Positions 1 to 9,645 of a stretch of 64,000 nucleotides of DNA are shown here, one piece after another; position 1 is the first letter of the stretch, and every line of letters begins with the position of its first letter. The notes under the pieces were generated by a model that worked only from the letters and a program-made list of their open reading frames with translations, searched no databases and was not told the DNA's origin. Position numbers and translations under genes: made by a program. This DNA is from Neptunitalea lumnitzerae (lineage in GTDB: Bacteria; Bacteroidota; Bacteroidia; Flavobacteriales; Flavobacteriaceae): NCBI RefSeq assembly GCF_027924185.1, contig NZ_BRVO01000001.1, positions 62,001 through 126,000 of the forward strand. Reading direction: 5' to 3'.

Positions 1-483
1 ATCAGAAGTTACATCTACTCCGGGTAATTGCTTTAATAAGGTTTCTACATTAGAATCGGGTGCAACTTTAAAAGAGCTTGCGTTAAACTCTAGGGTATCT
101 GCCTTTACGGTAATAGGAGTAGCCTCGGCTGTAACACTTACCCCATCTAACTCAAATGCCATTGGCGCCAAAGCTATGGTACCAGCATTTATAACGGGCT
201 TGTTTAACTGAATTTCTTTTCGGTAAGTTTCATAACCGTTGTAAGTAACAACTAACCTAACCGCTAGTTGTTTGGTTTTAAACTCCAGATTAAAATTACC
301 AGTAGTTCCTGTAACGGTATAATTGATTAATGTACTGTCTGCCAAGGTTTGAGCAAACACGGTAGCAGAAGCAAGATCCTGCTCATTCTCATCTTTTACA
401 TTTCCTGTTATCTTGTAATCTTGTGCATTTAAGGCATGAAAAGCACATAGAAAAAACAGCAAAAAGTATGTGACTTTTTTCAT
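1..483 (-). CDS. TonB-dependent outer membrane receptor, N-terminal part (runs off the left edge)
   Basis: The visible 161 residues start with a signal peptide (MKKVTYFLLFFLCAFHALNAQ), followed by a carboxypeptidase-regulatory-like beta-sandwich (about residues 22-105) and the beginning of a plug-like region with the sequence TLLKQLPGVDV. This order is typical of the flavobacterial outer membrane beta-barrel family related to TonB receptors. The frame is open to base 1, so the barrel lies outside the window. The start is the ATG at 481-483. The substrate cannot be inferred. The gene is transcribed away from der, with a 136-bp gap holding no further gene. Confidence 0.8.
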   Translation of the reverse strand, partial: MKKVTYFLLFFLCAFHALNAQDYKITGNVKDENEQDLASATVFAQTLADSTLINYTVTGTTGNFNLEFKTKQLAVRLVVTYNGYETYRKEIQLNKPVINAGTIALAPMAFELDGVSVTAEATPITVKADTLEFNASSFKVAPDSNVETLLKQLPGVDVTSD

Positions 484-619
484 AAAATTTGTTGGCTATT
501 TTCGATTGATGATTAATTTTGACGAAAATAGCTACAAATTTCACGCCATACTGTTAACCTCTGTTATTTAAGATATGTTTAACATGGTGTTAAAACCCAA
601 AAACAACGTTAACAGCTTC

Positions 620-1924
620 TTATTTTTTTCTGAAATATACATCTATAGGAACCCCAGTAAAATCAAACTCCTCTCTAAGCTTATTTTCAATAAAACGCTT
701 ATAAGGGTCTTTTACATACTGCGGTAGGTTCGCAAAAAATGCAAATTGTGGTACAGGGGTTGGCAACTGCGTACAGAATTTAATTTTGATGTATTTACCC
801 TTTACTGCCGGTGGAGGATAATTCTCTATCACAGGCAACATAAACTCGTTTAGCTTACTAGTTGGCACACGCTTAGATCTGTTCTTGTAAACTTCAACAG
901 CAGTTTCAATAGCTTTGTAAATACGTTGTTTTGTAAGTGCCGACATAAAGATAATTGGTACATCTGTAAACGGAGCTATTTCTCTTTGAATTTGCTTTTC
1001 AAACTCTTTAGCAGAATTGGTATCTTTCTCAACCAAATCCCACTTATTTACTAATATAACAACTCCCTTACGGTTACGTTGAGCCAACCAAAATATATTG
1101 GTATCCTGACCTTCAAAACCTCTAGTAGCATCTAACACTAATAAACAAACATCAGCATGCTCAATAGCTCTTACCGAACGCATTACTGAATAAAATTCTA
1201 AATCTTCCTTTACCTTAGCTTTACGTCTAATACCTGCAGTATCAATTAGGTTAAACTCAAAGCCAAAGCGGTTGTATTTTGTATCGTTACTATCTCTAGT
1301 TGTACCAGCAATATCTGTAACAATATATCTATCTTCACCAATAAGTGCATTAATAAAAGAAGACTTCCCAGCATTAGGTCTACCCACAACAGCAAAACGA
1401 GGTAATTCACTAATTTCCTCTTCTTCTTTCTCTGGTAATGCTGCTACCACAGCATCTAACAAGTCTCCGGTACCACTACCATTAATACTTGAAATGGTAT
1501 AATACTCTCCTAACCCTAACGAATAGAATTCTAATGCATCTGCTTCTCTCTTAGCTGTATCAACTTTATTAACCGCTAAAAAAATAGGCTTCTCTACCTT
1601 TCTAAGTAAATTTGCCACATCTTCATCTAAACCAGTTACACCTGCCTCTGCATCTACTACAAAAACAATAGCATCTGCTTCATCAATAGCTAATTCTACT
1701 TGTTTATCAATTTCTTGCTCAAAAACATCATCACTTCCTACTACATACCCTCCAGTATCAATAATAGAAAACTCCCTACCGTTCCAATCGGTTTTACCGT
1801 AATGTCTATCTCTGGTAACACCACTAACGGCGTCTACAATAGCCTCTCTACGCTTTATTAATCTATTAAAAAGCGTTGACTTACCAACATTTGGTCTACC
1901 TACTATAGCTACTATACAACTCAT
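620..1924 (-). CDS. der: GTPase Der (EngA), ribosome 50S assembly
   Basis: 434 residues, the usual length. There are two tandem GTPase domains: the first has P-loop GRPNVGKS at residues 9-16 and NKVD near 118, the second has GRPNAGKS near residue 180 with NKWD, and a C-terminal KH-like domain follows (about 350-434). Der is an essential GTPase needed for maturation of the large ribosomal subunit in the cytoplasm. The start is the ATG at 1922-1924. The gene is on the same strand as the next upstream gene (MtfA-like, 92 bp away). Nothing unusual is seen. Having two adjacent P-loop domains in one chain separates Der from Era, which is also in this window at 3900-4784. Confidence 0.97.
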   Translation of the reverse strand: MSCIVAIVGRPNVGKSTLFNRLIKRREAIVDAVSGVTRDRHYGKTDWNGREFSIIDTGGYVVGSDDVFEQEIDKQVELAIDEADAIVFVVDAEAGVTGLDEDVANLLRKVEKPIFLAVNKVDTAKREADALEFYSLGLGEYYTISSINGSGTGDLLDAVVAALPEKEEEEISELPRFAVVGRPNAGKSSFINALIGEDRYIVTDIAGTTRDSNDTKYNRFGFEFNLIDTAGIRRKAKVKEDLEFYSVMRSVRAIEHADVCLLVLDATRGFEGQDTNIFWLAQRNRKGVVILVNKWDLVEKDTNSAKEFEKQIQREIAPFTDVPIIFMSALTKQRIYKAIETAVEVYKNRSKRVPTSKLNEFMLPVIENYPPPAVKGKYIKIKFCTQLPTPVPQFAFFANLPQYVKDPYKRFIENKLREEFDFTGVPIDVYFRKK

Positions 1925-2016
1925 CTGCTTAAAAAATTAACTGCAAAGGTACTATAAAGATTGTTACTAAAAAACAAAACAATACCTACACCCCAATAAT
2001 ATACAAAAATTAATAA

Positions 2017-2799
2017 TCATTTCGCGGGTTGTTTAGCAGGGTTTTGCGCAAAACAAAGCTCTAACATGGCATATAATTCTGGGTGTTTACGTTTCATTAA
2101 TTTTGGTCTGCTAAAAAAATATTCAGCAACCACAGCAAAAAATTCTTCTTGAGAAGTACCCCCATAAGCACGTATATCAGACGCATCTTCATTAATAGCT
2201 TCCATGGTTTCATGTATTAATTTTAACCAAGGCACTATGTTAGGTTGTGCCAATAATTGCGCTGGCACACCATCTACACTACCATCTACCCCATCTATTA
2301 AATGAACAAATTCATGAATAGCGGTATTCAATTTATCCGATTCATTTTCAAAACCATGATGTAATGCTTTTCTAGATAATATCATGGTATTTTTTAGCCT
2401 TCCTGAACCTACAACCCCCAGTATTCTTCTGTTTTTATCTGCTTTATCAAAACTAAAATCATTATTAAACGCATCTGGATAAATAAGCACCGAACTTAAA
2501 TTTGGATAATACCAATCTTTAAAAGCCAAAGTAGGTATTACAGCAGCAGTGGCTACCAAAACTTTATCGTAATCGGTAATCTTAAATTCTACGCCTTCTA
2601 CATGCACTTCTGCTAAAAACTTCATCATTCGTTTTTTAAACAAACGCTTTTTAGTAGCAGGCAATCGTTTATAAAAAATAAGATCTGATAGATATGCTTC
2701 CCATTCCTTTGGAAAAGGTTGTACGTTAACTTTCTTTTTATAAAAGAAAATAAAATAAAGACTTAATACAAAAGCTACCCCTAATATAATATATCCCAT
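2017..2799 (-). CDS. MtfA-like zinc metallopeptidase (M90 type), membrane anchored
   Basis: 260 residues from the ATG at 2797-2799; an upstream in-frame TTG at 2815-2817 would add six residues and is less likely. The first 20 or so residues form one transmembrane segment (GYIILGVAFVLSLYFIFF) followed by lysines. The rest matches the MtfA/DgsA anti-repressor peptidase family: an HEFVH zinc motif near residue 162, followed by the downstream glycine-rich turn and acidic residues (EEFFAVVAEYFF) typical of this family. MtfA of enterobacteria cleaves peptides and binds the Mlc repressor; no Mlc role can be inferred in Bacteroidota. It stands between der and a divergent small membrane protein gene. 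Confidence 0.8.
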   Translation of the reverse strand: MGYIILGVAFVLSLYFIFFYKKKVNVQPFPKEWEAYLSDLIFYKRLPATKKRLFKKRMMKFLAEVHVEGVEFKITDYDKVLVATAAVIPTLAFKDWYYPNLSSVLIYPDAFNNDFSFDKADKNRRILGVVGSGRLKNTMILSRKALHHGFENESDKLNTAIHEFVHLIDGVDGSVDGVPAQLLAQPNIVPWLKLIHETMEAINEDASDIRAYGGTSQEEFFAVVAEYFFSRPKLMKRKHPELYAMLELCFAQNPAKQPAK

Positions 2800-2904
2800 T
2801 AAAAAATTTTGCTTCAATTAGTAGGGGATAAAAATAGAGGTTACTTTTATAGTGCCCTATTAATAATAGGCCAATTCTAACATAAAATTTTCAAAATAAT
2901 ACGT

Positions 2905-3189
2905 ATGCAGTCAAACTTACCTAAAATAGTACGCTACTACTTGGTGTTTATATGCATACTTTCAACCGTGTTTATAAAACAAATTAATACAATCTTCTTC
3001 TTATTTCTCTCCCTTTGGCTTCCAATACATTTATATTTAATTTTAAAAACAATTAAAGCTTATAAATCTACTACCGGATATCAGAAGACTAACTTTTTAA
3101 AACAGCATGGTAATATTATGAAGCACCTTCAAGTATCAGTTGTGTTTTTTATTGCATTTGCTATTATTAGTTTTCTTATTAAATTTTAA
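2905..3189 (+). CDS. Small hydrophobic membrane protein of unknown function
   Basis: 94 residues starting at ATG 2905. Hydrophobicity suggests three membrane segments (about residues 10-26, 29-48 and 73-92) separated by a basic loop (KTIKAYKSTTGYQKTNF). I do not recognise a family. It is divergent from the MtfA-like gene and in the same direction as the SYLF gene 122 bp downstream. The gene is accepted because the frame is open throughout and the residue pattern is clearly membrane-like, but with no homologue in mind the call rests on composition only. Confidence 0.55.
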   Translation: MQSNLPKIVRYYLVFICILSTVFIKQINTIFFLFLSLWLPIHLYLILKTIKAYKSTTGYQKTNFLKQHGNIMKHLQVSVVFFIAFAIISFLIKF

Positions 3190-3311
3190 TCCATTAATAA
3201 ACAACCACATAAAAACCTTTCTAACATTTTGTTTAGTATTAATAACTAGCCTTTAACACCTTAAGAATGCACTACTAAGTAATTTTACCTCAAGAAAAAA
3301 GAAAAATTGCT

Positions 3312-3848
3312 ATGAAGAAATTAAAAACATTAGGTATTACGTTACTAGTTGCAGTATTTTCTGTAACCATGGTAACTGCACAGTCTGCAAAGGACAAAGA
3401 AATAATTAGAGATGCTGAAAAAGCCAAAACTGCATTACTAGAAAAAGATCCGGGATTAAAAGAATTTTTTGCTTCTTCTGCCGGTTACGTAATTTTTCCA
3501 AATGTAGGTAAAGGTGGTTTTATTATTGGTGCTGCTGCCGGTAATGGAGTTGTTTACCAAAATGGTAAAATTATTGGTATGGCCGACCTTAAAAAAATTA
3601 ATGTAGGATTACAAGCAGGTGGTCAGGCTATTACTGAGGTAATCTTTTTCAAAACTGATGCTGATTTAGCAGCATTTAAAAATGAAGAGTTTGAATTTTC
3701 AGCTGAGGCTTCAGCAGTTGCTGTAAAATCTGGACAAGCTGTAAACGCTAAATATGAAGATGGTGTTGCTGTATTTGCTATGCCAAAGGCTGGTTTAATG
3801 GCCGATGCTTCAGTTGGTGGACAAAAATTTGATTATGAATCCTTCTAA
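3312..3848 (+). CDS. Secreted SYLF-domain (Ysc84-like) lipid-binding protein
   Basis: 178 residues with a signal peptide (MKKLKTLGITLLVAVFSVTMVTAQ) and then a SYLF/Ysc84 domain spanning most of the mature protein. Typical sequence features are AGYVIFPNVGKGGFIIG near residue 57 and the glycine-rich GLMADASVGGQKF near the C-terminus. In eukaryotes the SYLF domain binds phosphoinositides; bacterial members are periplasmic and of unknown role. It is followed by a strong bidirectional terminator shared with era. The start at ATG 3312 gives a perfect signal peptide. Monocistronic. Confidence 0.85.
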   Translation: MKKLKTLGITLLVAVFSVTMVTAQSAKDKEIIRDAEKAKTALLEKDPGLKEFFASSAGYVIFPNVGKGGFIIGAAAGNGVVYQNGKIIGMADLKKINVGLQAGGQAITEVIFFKTDADLAAFKNEEFEFSAEASAVAVKSGQAVNAKYEDGVAVFAMPKAGLMADASVGGQKFDYESF

Positions 3849-3872
3849 TCCATAGTTGATTTATAAAAAAAG

Positions 3873-3898
3873 ACCCGGCTTTAATGGCCGGGTTTTTT
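3873..3898. terminator. Bidirectional rho-independent terminator between the SYLF gene and era
   Basis: A six-pair GC stem, CCCGGC (3874-3879) with GCCGGG (3887-3892), is followed by TTTTTT on the plus strand and preceded by an A-run that acts as the U-run on the minus strand. It sits between two convergent genes, so it serves both. Confidence 0.85.
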
Positions 3899-3899
3899 G

Positions 3900-4784
3900 T
3901 TACTTATTGTTATAACCAAATCGTTTTAATTGGTTCATGTTACTGCGCCAATTCTTATTTACTTTCACAAACATTTCAAGGTGTACTTGCTTACCAAAAA
4001 ATTTCTCTAAATCTTCTCTGGCTTGCATTCCTACTCTTTTCAAAGCTTCCCCTTTATGTCCAATAATAATACCCTTTTGTGTTTCTCTTTCCACCATAAT
4101 TACAGAACGAATTCTAATAATAGTTTCACTCTCTACAAATTCTTCTGTTTCTACCTCAACAGCATACGGTATTTCCTTTTTATAATTTAAAAGTATTTTC
4201 TCTCTAATGCTTTCATTTACAAAAAAACGCTCTGGTTTGTCTGTTAATTGGTCTTTAGGATAAAATGCAGGAGATGCTGGCAATAATGACACAATACGAT
4301 CAAACACTTCTTGCACATTAAAATTCTCTAAAGCAGATATTGGATAAATCTCTGCATTAGGCACTTTAGCTGTCCAATACCCCACTTGTTCTTCTAAAAC
4401 TTCTTGTGATGATTGGTCTATTTTATTTAATAGCAATAGTACAGGAATTTTAGAGTTGTTTATTTTATTAAAAAACGCTTCGTCTTTTAATTCTCTCTCG
4501 CCTATCTCTACCATATATAACAACACATCGGCATCTTCAAAAGCAGACTTTACAAAATCCATCATTGAACTTTGCAACTCATACGCAGGTTTAATAATCC
4601 CTGGAGTATCTGAAAGTATAACCTGAAAATCTTCACCATTTACAATTCCTAAAATACGGTGACGTGTAGTTTGTGCCTTTGAAGTTATTATAGAAAGTTT
4701 CTCTCCTATAAAAGCATTCATCAATGTAGATTTCCCAACATTTGGGTTTCCTATAATATTTACAAAACCTGCCTTGTGACTCAT
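3900..4784 (-). CDS. era: GTPase Era, 16S rRNA binding, 30S assembly
   Basis: 294 residues, the expected length. A single GTPase domain has P-loop GNPNVGKS (residues 12-19), switch II DTPG and the base-recognition motif NKID near residue 120. A C-terminal KH domain carries the characteristic GHKGEALKRVG (about residue 240). Era binds the 3' end of 16S rRNA and checks 30S assembly. Start is ATG 4782-4784. The stop lies two bases from a bidirectional terminator. Upstream, the laminarin locus ends at its own terminator (4821-4848), so era has a separate promoter. Confidence 0.97.
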   Translation of the reverse strand: MSHKAGFVNIIGNPNVGKSTLMNAFIGEKLSIITSKAQTTRHRILGIVNGEDFQVILSDTPGIIKPAYELQSSMMDFVKSAFEDADVLLYMVEIGERELKDEAFFNKINNSKIPVLLLLNKIDQSSQEVLEEQVGYWTAKVPNAEIYPISALENFNVQEVFDRIVSLLPASPAFYPKDQLTDKPERFFVNESIREKILLNYKKEIPYAVEVETEEFVESETIIRIRSVIMVERETQKGIIIGHKGEALKRVGMQAREDLEKFFGKQVHLEMFVKVNKNWRSNMNQLKRFGYNNK

Positions 4785-4820
4785 TTCATCCTATGTTTTA
4801 AAGTACAAAGGTACTAATAA

Positions 4821-4848
4821 AAATAGCCCCGAAATATCAGGGCTATTT
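4821..4848 (-). terminator. Terminator of the laminarin utilisation operon
   Basis: The inverted repeat AAATAGCCC (4821-4829) / GGGCTATTT (4840-4848) has nine pairs and a ten-base loop, followed on the minus strand by a T-rich tract. It lies 24 bp after the stop of the last enzyme gene. Confidence 0.75.
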
Positions 4849-4872
4849 AAAAATCTTAAAAAGCGAATTCAT

Positions 4873-5637
4873 TTATTGGTAAACTCTTACATAATCTACC
4901 ATATATGTTTGAGGAAAAATAGTATCATCAACCGCTGGCCCTCCAAAATTTCCACCAATAGCCATGTTTATAATAAAATAGAACGGCTGATTAAACGGGT
5001 ATACAGCTTCCGTTTTTTCTTCAGGTTGAAAAGTATATACCAACCTATCGTCTACATAAAAGGCTATTTTCTCTTTGGTCCAATCTATAGCATAGGTATG
5101 AAAACCCTCCTCTATATTTTCAAAGGTAGTTTTCTTGGTATTAATAGTTTCCCCATGACTATCTTGTGTATGCAACGAAGTAAACACCTTATGCGGCTCT
5201 TTGCCCACATACTCTAAAATATCTATTTCTCCACACAACGGCCATCCTTTTTCAGCAATGTTACTGCCCAGCATCCAAAAAGCTGGCCATATACCTTGCC
5301 CTACAGGAAGTTTAGCTCTCGCCTCAATATAGCCATACATAAACTCTTTTTTACCAAGTGTGGTAATTCTAGTAGACGTATACAAAGTATCTTCCTTCTT
5401 AGCTGTAATTACCAACATACCATCTTTTAACTCATGATTGTTTTTAGTATATAATTGGCGTTCATTATTTCCCCAACCACAAATATTTGGGCATCCGTCT
5501 CCTAACTCAAAATTCCAAACTTTTTCATTTAGTGTTTCACCTGAGAAATCTTCTTCCCAAATTAGTTTTTTATCCGTTTTTTGGGAAAAAGCACTCAGGC
5601 TAAACACACAAATTATTATACACAAACACTTTTTCAT
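4873..5637 (-). CDS. Secreted GH16 endo-beta-1,3-glucanase (laminarinase type)
   Basis: 254 residues from ATG 5635-5637; a longer TTG start at 5658 would overlap the upstream gene and spoil the signal peptide. Signal peptide is MKKCLCIIICVFSLSAFS. The catalytic GH16 signature GEIDILEYVG is at residues 136-145, giving Glu137 as nucleophile, Asp139 as helper and Glu142 as acid/base in the beta-bulge arrangement ExDxxE typical of laminarinases. The preceding GIWPAFWMLG and final YVRVYQ are further GH16 landmarks. There is no lipobox, so it is periplasmic or secreted, unlike its lipoprotein paralogue at 7975-9642. It is the last gene of the operon, four bases after the GH3 stop. It probably cleaves imported laminarin oligosaccharides for the GH3 enzyme. 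Confidence 0.92.
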   Translation of the reverse strand: MKKCLCIIICVFSLSAFSQKTDKKLIWEEDFSGETLNEKVWNFELGDGCPNICGWGNNERQLYTKNNHELKDGMLVITAKKEDTLYTSTRITTLGKKEFMYGYIEARAKLPVGQGIWPAFWMLGSNIAEKGWPLCGEIDILEYVGKEPHKVFTSLHTQDSHGETINTKKTTFENIEEGFHTYAIDWTKEKIAFYVDDRLVYTFQPEEKTEAVYPFNQPFYFIINMAIGGNFGGPAVDDTIFPQTYMVDYVRVYQ

Positions 5638-5641
5638 AAGA

Positions 5642-7909
5642 TTACATTTTGTATTCAAACATGGTTTCTAATAAATCCACAGAATTCCCCCCTACAAATA
5701 GCTTAAATGCTCCGGGTTCTGCCTCCCATTTTTTATTTCTGGTATAGAAAGATATAAGCGCTTTATCTATAGTAAAGCTTACTGTTTTGCTCTCTCCCGG
5801 GTTTAAATGAATTTTTTCAAACCCTTTTAATTCTTTAATAGGCCTAGTAGTGCTGGCAAATAAATCTCTTATGTACAACTGCACTACCTCTTCTCCAGCA
5901 ACCTTACCGGCATTGGTTACCGTAACCGATACTTCTAAGTTTCCATCTCCCGAAAATGAAGAAGCACTTAACGATAGATTTTTATAAGCAAAAGAGGTGT
6001 AACTAAGTCCAAAACCAAATGGGTACAAGGCATCTCTTCTACTATCTACATAATGCGAGTACGTAACATCAGGTATTTCACCTGGTCTACCCGTACTTTT
6101 TTGATTGTAGTATAAAGGTTCTTGCCCCACGTTTCTTGGGAAAGACACCGGTAATTTACCACTGGGATTATATTTACCAAAAAGTACTTCTGCCACGGCA
6201 TTCCCATGCTGAGACCCCAACAACCAGCTTTCTACAATAGCAGGTATATGGTCTGCACTCCAGCTAATATCCATAGGTCTACCATTCATTAAAACTATCA
6301 CTACATTTTTGTTGGCTTTGTATACTGCTTCAATAAGTTCATCTTGTACACCCGCAAACCCAATATCGGTTTGGCTTCTACCCTCACCAGATTGAAAAGC
6401 ATCTTCACCAACCACCAAAATTACCAAATCTGCCTCTTTAGCTGTTTTAATAGCTTTCTCAAAACCAGAAGTATCATCATTATTAAAAGTTACATGTTTT
6501 AAAAACGAACGCTCTCCCGTGGTAAGTTTAGCACCTTCTGCATAGGTAACTTTCACCCCTTTTGGCGCATATTTCTTAATACCTTCTAAAACAGAAACTG
6601 CTGAATTGGCTTCTGCTTGCGCACGCCAGTTACCCAACGGACTATCTTTGTCATCTGCTAATGGACCAATAACCGCAATGTGTTTAACAGTACTAGCAAT
6701 TGGTAATACTCCCTTTTCATTTTTTAGTAACACAATAGACTTTTTACCAGCCTCTAATGCTACTTGCTGATTTTCTTTTGAGTATAACTCTTTCTTTTCA
6801 GCTTTTTCGTCGCAATACTTATAAGGATCATCAAACAACCCCAATTGAAACTTAACTCTTATTATTCTTTTTACAGCATCATCTATCATAGCTTCTTGTA
6901 TACGCCCTTCTGCTAACAATTCCGCTAACGAAGTTTCGTATGCGTTACCTTCCATATCCATATCGCTCCCCGCTGTTAAAGCAATATAAGCAGCCTCTTT
7001 ATGATTTTCTGCCACTCCGTGCGCTATCATTTCAGATATAGAACCCCAGTCAGATACTATAAAACCATTGTACTGCCATTCATTTTTTAACAACTCTCTC
7101 TGTAAGTACGGGTTTCCTGTAGAAGGCACTCCGTCTATTTCATTAAAAGAATTCATAAAAGTGAGTACCCCAGCTTTTGCCGCTTCTTTAAAAGGAGGTA
7201 AAATGGTATTATGTAATTCATTCATACCAATATTAACCGTATTATAATCTCTACCTGCTTCGGCAAAGCCATAACCTGCAAAATGCTTAGCACAAGCTGC
7301 TATTGCAGTAGTAGCCGTTAAATCTTCCCCTTGAAAACCTTTAATTCTGGCTACGCCAATTTTACTAACTAAAAACGGATCTTCTCCTGCACCTTCCATA
7401 ATTCTACCCCAACGTGCATCTCTAGACACATCAATCATAGGAGCAAATGTCCAACCGATACCAGAAGCAGCCGATTCTTTAGCAGCCACGTGAGCAGTTT
7501 GTTGCATTAAATCTAAATCCCAACTTGCACTTTCACCTAATGGAACCGGAAACATGGTTTTGTAACCATGAATTACATCGTACCCAAAAAGTAGTGGAAT
7601 TTTTAATCGGGAATTTTCCATATTAAGGCGTTGTGCCTCTTTCGTACTCTTTACCCCAGTTACATTTAGCATAGAACCTACTAACCCTTTTTTAAGGTTG
7701 TCTAACCGACCTTCATTTCCTGCTGTTGGCGGACCAGTAACATCCCAGCTTGCGCTGTATTGCACCATCTGCCCTATCTTTTCTTCTAAGGTCATTAAGG
7801 CTACTACCGAATCTACTTTAGCCTCTAATCTCGCATCTGTAGGAGATTGTGCCAATACACCAGTAAGTGGTAATACCAATAAACACCAAACAATTACTAT
7901 TTTTCTCAT
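5642..7909 (-). CDS. Periplasmic GH3 beta-glucosidase (BglX-like)
   Basis: 755 residues from ATG 7907-7909; the TTG six bases upstream is not needed. Signal peptide is MRKIVIVWCLLVLPLTGVLAQ. GH3 N-terminal barrel holds the nucleophile Asp in IVSDWGS at about residue 286. The C-terminal alpha/beta sandwich carries the GEDAFQSGEGRS loop (general acid/base region), and an FnIII-like domain ends the protein (EEVVQLYIRD, KELKGFEK). This is the standard BglX architecture and length. Family members release glucose from the non-reducing end of beta-glucosides; here the context (GH16 on both sides, SusCD upstream) argues for laminarin oligosaccharides. It is separated from the upstream PKD-GH16 gene by 65 bp containing a strong hairpin. 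Confidence 0.93.
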   Translation of the reverse strand: MRKIVIVWCLLVLPLTGVLAQSPTDARLEAKVDSVVALMTLEEKIGQMVQYSASWDVTGPPTAGNEGRLDNLKKGLVGSMLNVTGVKSTKEAQRLNMENSRLKIPLLFGYDVIHGYKTMFPVPLGESASWDLDLMQQTAHVAAKESAASGIGWTFAPMIDVSRDARWGRIMEGAGEDPFLVSKIGVARIKGFQGEDLTATTAIAACAKHFAGYGFAEAGRDYNTVNIGMNELHNTILPPFKEAAKAGVLTFMNSFNEIDGVPSTGNPYLQRELLKNEWQYNGFIVSDWGSISEMIAHGVAENHKEAAYIALTAGSDMDMEGNAYETSLAELLAEGRIQEAMIDDAVKRIIRVKFQLGLFDDPYKYCDEKAEKKELYSKENQQVALEAGKKSIVLLKNEKGVLPIASTVKHIAVIGPLADDKDSPLGNWRAQAEANSAVSVLEGIKKYAPKGVKVTYAEGAKLTTGERSFLKHVTFNNDDTSGFEKAIKTAKEADLVILVVGEDAFQSGEGRSQTDIGFAGVQDELIEAVYKANKNVVIVLMNGRPMDISWSADHIPAIVESWLLGSQHGNAVAEVLFGKYNPSGKLPVSFPRNVGQEPLYYNQKSTGRPGEIPDVTYSHYVDSRRDALYPFGFGLSYTSFAYKNLSLSASSFSGDGNLEVSVTVTNAGKVAGEEVVQLYIRDLFASTTRPIKELKGFEKIHLNPGESKTVSFTIDKALISFYTRNKKWEAEPGAFKLFVGGNSVDLLETMFEYKM

Positions 7910-7924
7910 AAGCAATAGGTTTTA

Positions 7925-7948
7925 AAGCACCCGAAAAATCGGGTGCTT
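7925..7948 (-). terminator. Intergenic hairpin between PKD-GH16 and GH3 genes
   Basis: AAGCACCCGA (7925-7934) pairs perfectly with TCGGGTGCTT (7939-7948) around a four-base loop; on the minus strand it is followed by TAAAACC rather than a long T-run. It may be a leaky terminator or an RNA processing/stability hairpin that sets the ratio of surface proteins to downstream enzymes. Confidence 0.6.
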
Positions 7949-7974
7949 AAATAACATCTATTTAATAATTATGA

Positions 7975-9642
7975 TTATTGATATACTCTTACATAATCTA
8001 CTTCCATAGTAGACTCTGTGAATGCACCATCTATAGCTCCACCAAAGTTACCTCCCATAGCTACATTCAGAATTAAAAAGAAATCTGAATTAAATGGTAA
8101 ACCACTATCGTTTGCTACAGAGTGAAATGGTGTTGTATTTTCATCTATATAGAAATCGATACTTGTATCACTCCATACTACAGAATACACATGAAACTCA
8201 TCTAAAGCATCACTTAACGTTGTTGAGCCGGTATTACCATTACCACCAGAATTACCCGGGTAATGCAACGTTGCATGAATAGTACCTTGATCGTTACCAA
8301 CATGCTCCATAATATCTATTTCACCACAACCTGGCCATGAATTAGTAGCATAATCAGAACCAAGCATCCAGATAGCAGGCCATGTACCACCACCACTAGG
8401 TAGTTTTGCACGTACCTCAACTTTACCATACGTAAAATCGAAATTACCTTCACTTACTATTCTAGCCGACGTGTAATCAGAACCAGAGTAACTTTCAGCT
8501 TTGGCTGTAATTTTAAGCATTCCGTTTTCTACTTTCACGTTATCAGCTCTATCAGTGTAATACTGTGCTTCTGCATTACCCCAACCATTATCACCAGTAC
8601 CAATGTTGTAAGACCAATTTGCAGCATCAGGAGCCCCATCGGTATCAAACTCATCAGACCATACTAAATTGGTAAAATCAGTTCCTCCAGAACCGCCCCC
8701 ACTTTGGTCTGCAATAGTGGTAGTAGTAAAGGTATGGTACCAAGCAAACAAAGGTTCATTTGCCTGTTGTACTCTCACTACCATTCTATTATCAGTTAAT
8801 TCAATAATTTCATAGTCACTAGACCCTGCATAGAAGCCCATAAAACCACCATCAGAATACGTCATAGCAGTACCTCTGTAATTGCCATCTACTGTAGCTA
8901 CAGAATTTGCCGGACCAAATGATACAGTTTTCACACCTGTTACATCAAAAGGATAACAACCTTCATCTCCAAAACCAAACTCAGCAGCATATAACCCTTG
9001 AATAAATGCCATATCTGTAACATTCACTTGTTCAAAAGTAACTATATCTCCATTCAAGGTATAAGTAAGTTCCGTATCGTACATACAAGACTCTGATTTT
9101 TCAAAAGCCACTGCCTGATACCAAGCTGCAAAAGTATGAGAACCATCTTCGTACGCCTGATCGTTTGGTCCCAATCCTAAATGCCCTGGTTCAGAAGCTG
9201 CCCAATACCATGTTTTAGAAGTACCACCCGTTAGCATTTGCACCGCTTCATCATCAGAGAAGCTACTAAAAACTGTTACTTCAAAAGTTGTACTTGTGGT
9301 AACACCTGCTGTACCATTTGCTATTACAGTTACGGTATACGTATTTACACCATTTGATGAAAATCTTTTGGTTAACTCTCCACTAGCGGAGTTATAATTT
9401 GTGTTATCGCTAAACACATATTTGTAACTAATAGCTCCCTCTGCAGTAGCCGTAAAGTCTACTAATCCAGAACCATCTCCGTTAAGGTTTGTTCCATCCT
9501 GACCTTCAATAGCATAATCAACCATTAAATTGGTAGGCGTAACGATATCTCCAAAGGTAGCATCCTCTTCCTGACAGGCTGAAAAAACCAGCAGCAATGC
9601 AAATACACCTAAGACTTGTTTTATATAATTTTTCATAATCAT
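7975..9642 (-). CDS. Surface lipoprotein GH16 laminarinase with PKD domain
   Basis: 555 residues from ATG 9642, or 553 from the second ATG at 9636. The lipobox is LLVFSAC at about residue 23, followed by acidic residues (QEEDATFGD) that in Bacteroidota often direct lipoproteins to the cell surface. Order: lipid anchor, PKD-like beta-sandwich (about 40-125), an uncharacterised domain (about 130-315, with GGTSKTWYWAASEPGH) often seen in flavobacterial glucanases, a GGGSGG linker, then GH16 (about 320-555) with GEIDIMEHVG near residue 440 as the catalytic ExDxxE motif. The final YVRVYQ equals that of the small GH16. It starts three bases after the glycan-binding protein stop. Likely the outer, initial endo-enzyme that cuts laminarin for import. 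Confidence 0.92.
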   Translation of the reverse strand: MIMKNYIKQVLGVFALLLVFSACQEEDATFGDIVTPTNLMVDYAIEGQDGTNLNGDGSGLVDFTATAEGAISYKYVFSDNTNYNSASGELTKRFSSNGVNTYTVTVIANGTAGVTTSTTFEVTVFSSFSDDEAVQMLTGGTSKTWYWAASEPGHLGLGPNDQAYEDGSHTFAAWYQAVAFEKSESCMYDTELTYTLNGDIVTFEQVNVTDMAFIQGLYAAEFGFGDEGCYPFDVTGVKTVSFGPANSVATVDGNYRGTAMTYSDGGFMGFYAGSSDYEIIELTDNRMVVRVQQANEPLFAWYHTFTTTTIADQSGGGSGGTDFTNLVWSDEFDTDGAPDAANWSYNIGTGDNGWGNAEAQYYTDRADNVKVENGMLKITAKAESYSGSDYTSARIVSEGNFDFTYGKVEVRAKLPSGGGTWPAIWMLGSDYATNSWPGCGEIDIMEHVGNDQGTIHATLHYPGNSGGNGNTGSTTLSDALDEFHVYSVVWSDTSIDFYIDENTTPFHSVANDSGLPFNSDFFLILNVAMGGNFGGAIDGAFTESTMEVDYVRVYQ

Positions 9643-9645
9643 TTT

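Noticed and set aside
551-615. Inverted repeat CTGTTAAC/GTTAACAG upstream of der's 3' end
   Set aside because: The loop of about 49 bases is too long and there is no T-run, so it is probably chance.
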